From JBDLRH01 sp039800165 (GTDB lineage: Bacteria > Pseudomonadota > Gammaproteobacteria > Burkholderiales > Burkholderiaceae_C): 17,501 bases of DNA. Every line of letters starts with the position of its first letter. The stretch's first letter is position 1. Below the pieces are notes generated by a model. It was not told where the DNA came from. It saw only the letters and a list, made by a program, of their open reading frames with translations, and did not search any database. The stretch is taken from the NCBI GenBank assembly GCA_039800165.1, contig JBDLRH010000168.1:1-17501 (forward strand), given 5' to 3'. Below, in pieces: positions 15,324 through 17,501 of the stretch. The position numbers and the translations under genes are program-made.

Positions 15324-15905
15324 ATGAGGGTGTGCATCGAGGGGTGCGCGTTGCTAAACAACGAAGAATTCGAACGCGAGATGATTCGTCTCGCGCGGGA
15401 GCGCGGCGGTGACTACGGCCGCGACGCGCTCAAACACTGCGCTAGTGCACTGCGCAATCAAACGATCTCGCCAGCGCTGATGCACTTTTTGGCTGAGCGG
15501 TTGGAGCAGGTGGAGGCCGCACAAGCCCAGGCCGATGAGATTCGATCAAGCGGGACTCGCACACCGGGATGGATTCTGGAAAACATGCAAGCGGCCATAC
15601 GCGAGGCGCTATGCATCGATCGACCGGTTGGAAAACCCCCCGATCCCTTTCCGGCGTGGGAACTGCCCCTTGCTGCACTTGCAGCGATCCTCGCTCGCGC
15701 CGGTTGGAGGGCTGAGGCCATCAACAGCAAGATGGATGAGGTGCGTCGCGATCTCGATGGGAAGGATCAGGGGTTAGATCGCCGCACCGCGCAGAGCATC
15801 CGCAAGAAATACAAGCCGATGCTGAACTTGGACACGGAAATCCTTGAGCACCTCGCTGGAGAACAGATGCGGGACATTCTCCGGAAGTTACTGCCGCAGC
15901 CATAA
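15324..15905 (+). CDS. Unrecognised 193-aa element protein
   Basis: I do not recognise this protein. It appears soluble, with no membrane segment or signal peptide. The first half is charged and helical (EEFEREMIRLARERGGDYG, then LMHFLAERLEQVEAAQAQAD, likely a coiled coil). The second half has AWELPLAALAAILARAGW and a basic, possibly DNA- or RNA-binding run (RRTAQSIRKKYKPML). The start is uncertain: the ATG at 15324 lacks a ribosome site, while a TTG at 15351 has GAGGGG (15339-15344) six bases upstream and would give 184 residues. It sits 69 bases after the integrase gene and 59 before the AlpA-like gene, where satellites often carry regulatory or accessory genes. A role in the host-element interplay is possible but unsupported. 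Confidence 0.7.
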   Translation: MRVCIEGCALLNNEEFEREMIRLARERGGDYGRDALKHCASALRNQTISPALMHFLAERLEQVEAAQAQADEIRSSGTRTPGWILENMQAAIREALCIDRPVGKPPDPFPAWELPLAALAAILARAGWRAEAINSKMDEVRRDLDGKDQGLDRRTAQSIRKKYKPMLNLDTEILEHLAGEQMRDILRKLLPQP

Positions 15906-15964
15906 AGAACTCGCGCCGACACGATAGCCCCGTACCGCACTAGCGGCAACTTTGGAGGCTCATC

Positions 15965-16168
15965 GTGTCCCAACAAACGTTCATCCGGCTGGCCCAGTTA
16001 GCTAGCTTCCCCGGAAAGTCCGGGCGCATTCCGGTAGGCCCGAACACGATCTGGCGCTGGGTCCGGGAGGGGAAATTCCCCGCACCTGTGTCGCTGGGTG
16101 CCAATGTCACGGCATGGCGACTTTCCGATGTTGAGGCCTGGGAAGCCAGCCGAGAGGTGGCGGCATGA
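15965..16168 (+). CDS. AlpA-family helix-turn-helix regulator
   Basis: This 67-aa protein matches AlpA-type regulators, close to the 70 residues of the CP4-57 AlpA. The HTH core reads VGPNTIWRWVREGKFPAPVSLG, given here as residues 25-46, followed by AWRLSDVEAWEASRE (50-64). AlpA activates excision of its element by inducing the integrase; other members act as excisionase-like or operator-binding proteins. The start is a GTG at 15965 with an excellent GGAGG at 15954-15958, six bases upstream; no ATG gives a family-length protein. Its TGA overlaps the next gene's ATG (ATGA), so the downstream three genes are tied to its translation. Confidence 0.9.
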   Translation: MSQQTFIRLAQLASFPGKSGRIPVGPNTIWRWVREGKFPAPVSLGANVTAWRLSDVEAWEASREVAA

Positions 16169-16371
16169 ACGGGCCCCAGAAAGACCAAACCCCGCTGGCG
16201 GGCGGGGCTGGAGGACTAGGTAAGGCAACCGAATCCGTCGCACGTATTGTGCCGCTGAACGCGACGGGTCGCAAGATCAAAAGCATCATCGTCGCCCTGG
16301 CGGTTCGCGGCGTGATCCCGGCAAAGTTGGCGACAAAACTGATTCAGCGTGGAGGTCTCATCCATGCTTGA
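16165..16371 (+). CDS. Small unknown protein between alpA and the primase-like gene
   Basis: This 68-aa basic protein is not recognised. The first 20 or so residues are Gly/Pro-rich (QTPLAGGAGGLGKA) and probably disordered; the remainder is a likely helix with basic residues (NATGRKIKSIIVALAVRGVIPAKLATKLIQRGG, residues 32-64). It is supported as a gene by its tight packing: its ATG overlaps the AlpA-like stop as ATGA, and its last 8 bases overlap the next gene, while carrying that gene's GGAGG (16351-16355). A role as a replication accessory or a regulator is guesswork. Confidence 0.72.
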   Translation: MNGPQKDQTPLAGGAGGLGKATESVARIVPLNATGRKIKSIIVALAVRGVIPAKLATKLIQRGGLIHA

Positions 16372-17170
16372 TTGGAAAAGCCTACCGGTTGGGGATCACC
16401 GTACCGCATGCCCTGTGTGCAGCAAAGGTACGCGAGACAGTGCCGCCAGCGTGACCATCGATACGGATGGGCGTGTTGTGCTGCATTGCTTCCGTTGCGG
16501 CACTGTGCTGACACATCGCGGCGAGGCCAGAAGTGCGATGCACCGTCCTGTGTCGCGTAAGCCTCGGCGTGAATCGCTTGGCGCATGGGGCATGGCGCTG
16601 TGGGATGAGTGCGAGCCCATCGCCGGGGTGGCAATGTCTTACCTGCGGTCCAGGAGGTGCCGCATCCCACCTGAGGACGGCGATCTGCGGTGGCACCCGC
16701 GGGTCAAGCATCCAAGTGGACACATCGGTCCTGCGCTGGTGGGGCTGATCACGCATGTGGAAACCCGTGCGCCACTGAGCCTGCACAGGACATGGATCAC
16801 ATCAACCGGCAAGGCGCATGTGAGCCCCACCCGTATGCCTCTCGCGGGGCACTCAACAGCAGGAGGCTGCATTCGCCTCTGGCCTGATGAAGCGGTGACT
16901 TACGGGCTTGCAATCGCTGAAGGCGTTGAGACTGCGCTGTCGATTGCTTGGGCGTATGCCCCCGCGTGGTCAACGATTGACGCGGGACACCTGGCGAAGT
17001 TTCCCGTACTGCCCGGTGTGCAGACATTGGTGATCGGGCAGGACCGTGACCCAGCAGGCGAAAACGCTGCACAGGCGTGTGCCCAGCGGTGGGCCGATGC
17101 GGACCGCGAGGTGCTGGTAACCCGTCAAGCGGCGAATGACCTCAACGATGTGTTGCAGGAGGCCGTATGA
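16364..17170 (+). CDS. Zinc-finger/Toprim primase-like protein
   Basis: This 268-aa protein has the layout of phage and plasmid primases that partner a RepA/DnaB-like helicase. Residues 16-45 hold a CPVC...CFRC zinc finger of the CHC2 type (Cys16, 19, 42, 45). Residues of about 88-135 match the DUF7146-like region (SYLRSRRCRIPP, LRWHP). A Toprim domain follows at about 180-260, with acidic Glu186 in AIAEGVETALS and the D-x-D pair Asp227/Asp229 in GQDRDPAGENAA. It should make RNA primers for the element's own replication. The ATG at 16364 is chosen over GTG 16349 because GGAGG (16351-16355) is eight bases upstream. It overlaps the previous gene by 8 bases and the next by ATGA. No separate catalytic AEP domain is seen. 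Confidence 0.88.
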   Translation: MLDWKSLPVGDHRTACPVCSKGTRDSAASVTIDTDGRVVLHCFRCGTVLTHRGEARSAMHRPVSRKPRRESLGAWGMALWDECEPIAGVAMSYLRSRRCRIPPEDGDLRWHPRVKHPSGHIGPALVGLITHVETRAPLSLHRTWITSTGKAHVSPTRMPLAGHSTAGGCIRLWPDEAVTYGLAIAEGVETALSIAWAYAPAWSTIDAGHLAKFPVLPGVQTLVIGQDRDPAGENAAQACAQRWADADREVLVTRQAANDLNDVLQEAV

Positions 17171-17501
17171 GTGCCGAAGTCGCATTGATGGCGGATGTGC
17201 TGGCTCACGCTCAACGTGTGGTCAAGCGTCCTGCGGATGGTGTGGTGCTGACGAACGGGGCGGACCTCAACCCCGAGCCTGTCCGCTGGCTATGGCATGA
17301 GTGGCTTGCGCTCGGAAAGATGGCGCTATTGGCAGGCGCACCAGGACAAGGAAAGACTACGATCTGCATGTCGCTGGTGGCCACGGTCACCGCAGGAGGG
17401 TGCTGGCCAGACGGATCACGTTGCGAACCGGGCAATGTGCTGATCTGGTCAGGTGAGGACGATGCTGCCGACACCTTGCTGCCGCGCATCCTGGCCTCTG
17501 G
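17167..17501 (+). CDS. RepA-like AAA ATPase/helicase, 3'-cut by the window
   Basis: Only the first 111 residues are visible. The Walker A loop GAPGQGKTT (57-65) is intact and is followed by VLIWSGEDD (91-99), the Walker B-like stretch typical of RepA/AAA_25 hexameric helicases of plasmids, prophages and islands. The upstream WLWHEWLALGKMALLAG segment is also usual for this family. The ATG at 17167 overlaps the primase stop (ATGA), so primase and helicase are made in a linked fashion. It probably unwinds the element's replication origin. The C-terminal half, needed to separate RepA from DnaB-like helicases, lies outside the window. Confidence 0.88.
   Translation, partial: MSAEVALMADVLAHAQRVVKRPADGVVLTNGADLNPEPVRWLWHEWLALGKMALLAGAPGQGKTTICMSLVATVTAGGCWPDGSRCEPGNVLIWSGEDDAADTLLPRILAS

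Larger units (their letters stand above)
13810..17501 (+). mobile_element. Left part of an integrated element (satellite, island or prophage), right end outside the window
   Basis: A tyrosine integrase gene is followed in one direction by an unknown gene, an AlpA-like regulator, a small unknown gene, a zinc-finger/Toprim primase-like gene and a RepA-like ATPase. This order is typical of P4-like satellites and integrative islands. Base composition shifts: 13901-13960 has 26 G/C in 60 bases, against 44 in 60 for a host stretch such as 10201-10260. The left boundary lies somewhere in 13810-13997 and the attachment site was not pinned down. No structural phage gene is visible, but the window ends early. 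Confidence 0.8.

Overview
The window looks like a high-GC betaproteobacterial chromosome, most likely Burkholderiales and probably Comamonadaceae-like. The basis is protein style and gene order: lptF-lptG divergent from pepA-holC, a CysB regulator that opens with an MNLHQFRFV-type N-terminus, and a LIV-type binding protein. I ran no database search, so the family names rest on recognition of motifs and lengths.

Region 1 (1-2095, + strand): a YeeE/YedE (TsuA-type) sulfur-compound permease, whose ATG seems to lose only its first base at the window edge, overlaps by 4 bases a tcdA-type tRNA-t6A37 dehydratase gene. A tRNA-Lys(TTT) gene follows, with a perfect TATAAT that straddles the tcdA stop codon and a strong Rho-independent terminator. 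Region 2 (2150-5295, + strand): a fused membrane/spermidine-synthase-like protein and a metal-dependent cyclase/hydrolase family protein.

Region 3 (5302-10136, - strand, read right to left): lptF, lptG, a short CbiX/SirB chelatase, a CysB regulator and a YbdL-like methionine/aromatic aminotransferase, all tightly spaced. The first two build the LPS export permease. The last three share a sulfur theme (siroheme for sulfite reductase, cysteine regulon control, methionine-type transamination). A TTAT-N11-ATAA dyad lies just before cysB. Region 4 (10175-13809, + strand): pepA, holC, a small DUF2486-like protein gene, and a periplasmic LIV-type binding protein gene with its own terminator.

Region 5 (about 13810 to the end, + strand): the left end of an integrated element, cut by the window edge. 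It holds a P4-type tyrosine integrase, an unknown 193-aa protein, an AlpA-like regulator, an unknown 68-aa protein, a zinc-finger/Toprim primase-like protein and the start of a RepA-like AAA ATPase. The last four are translationally chained. This is a classic satellite, island or prophage replication module. Its far end and any cargo are not visible, so no new system can be claimed from this window alone.

There is no gene-free stretch longer than 300 bases. The longest gap is 13762-13997, which holds a terminator and then the presumed element boundary. No CRISPR array, IS transposase or rRNA was seen.
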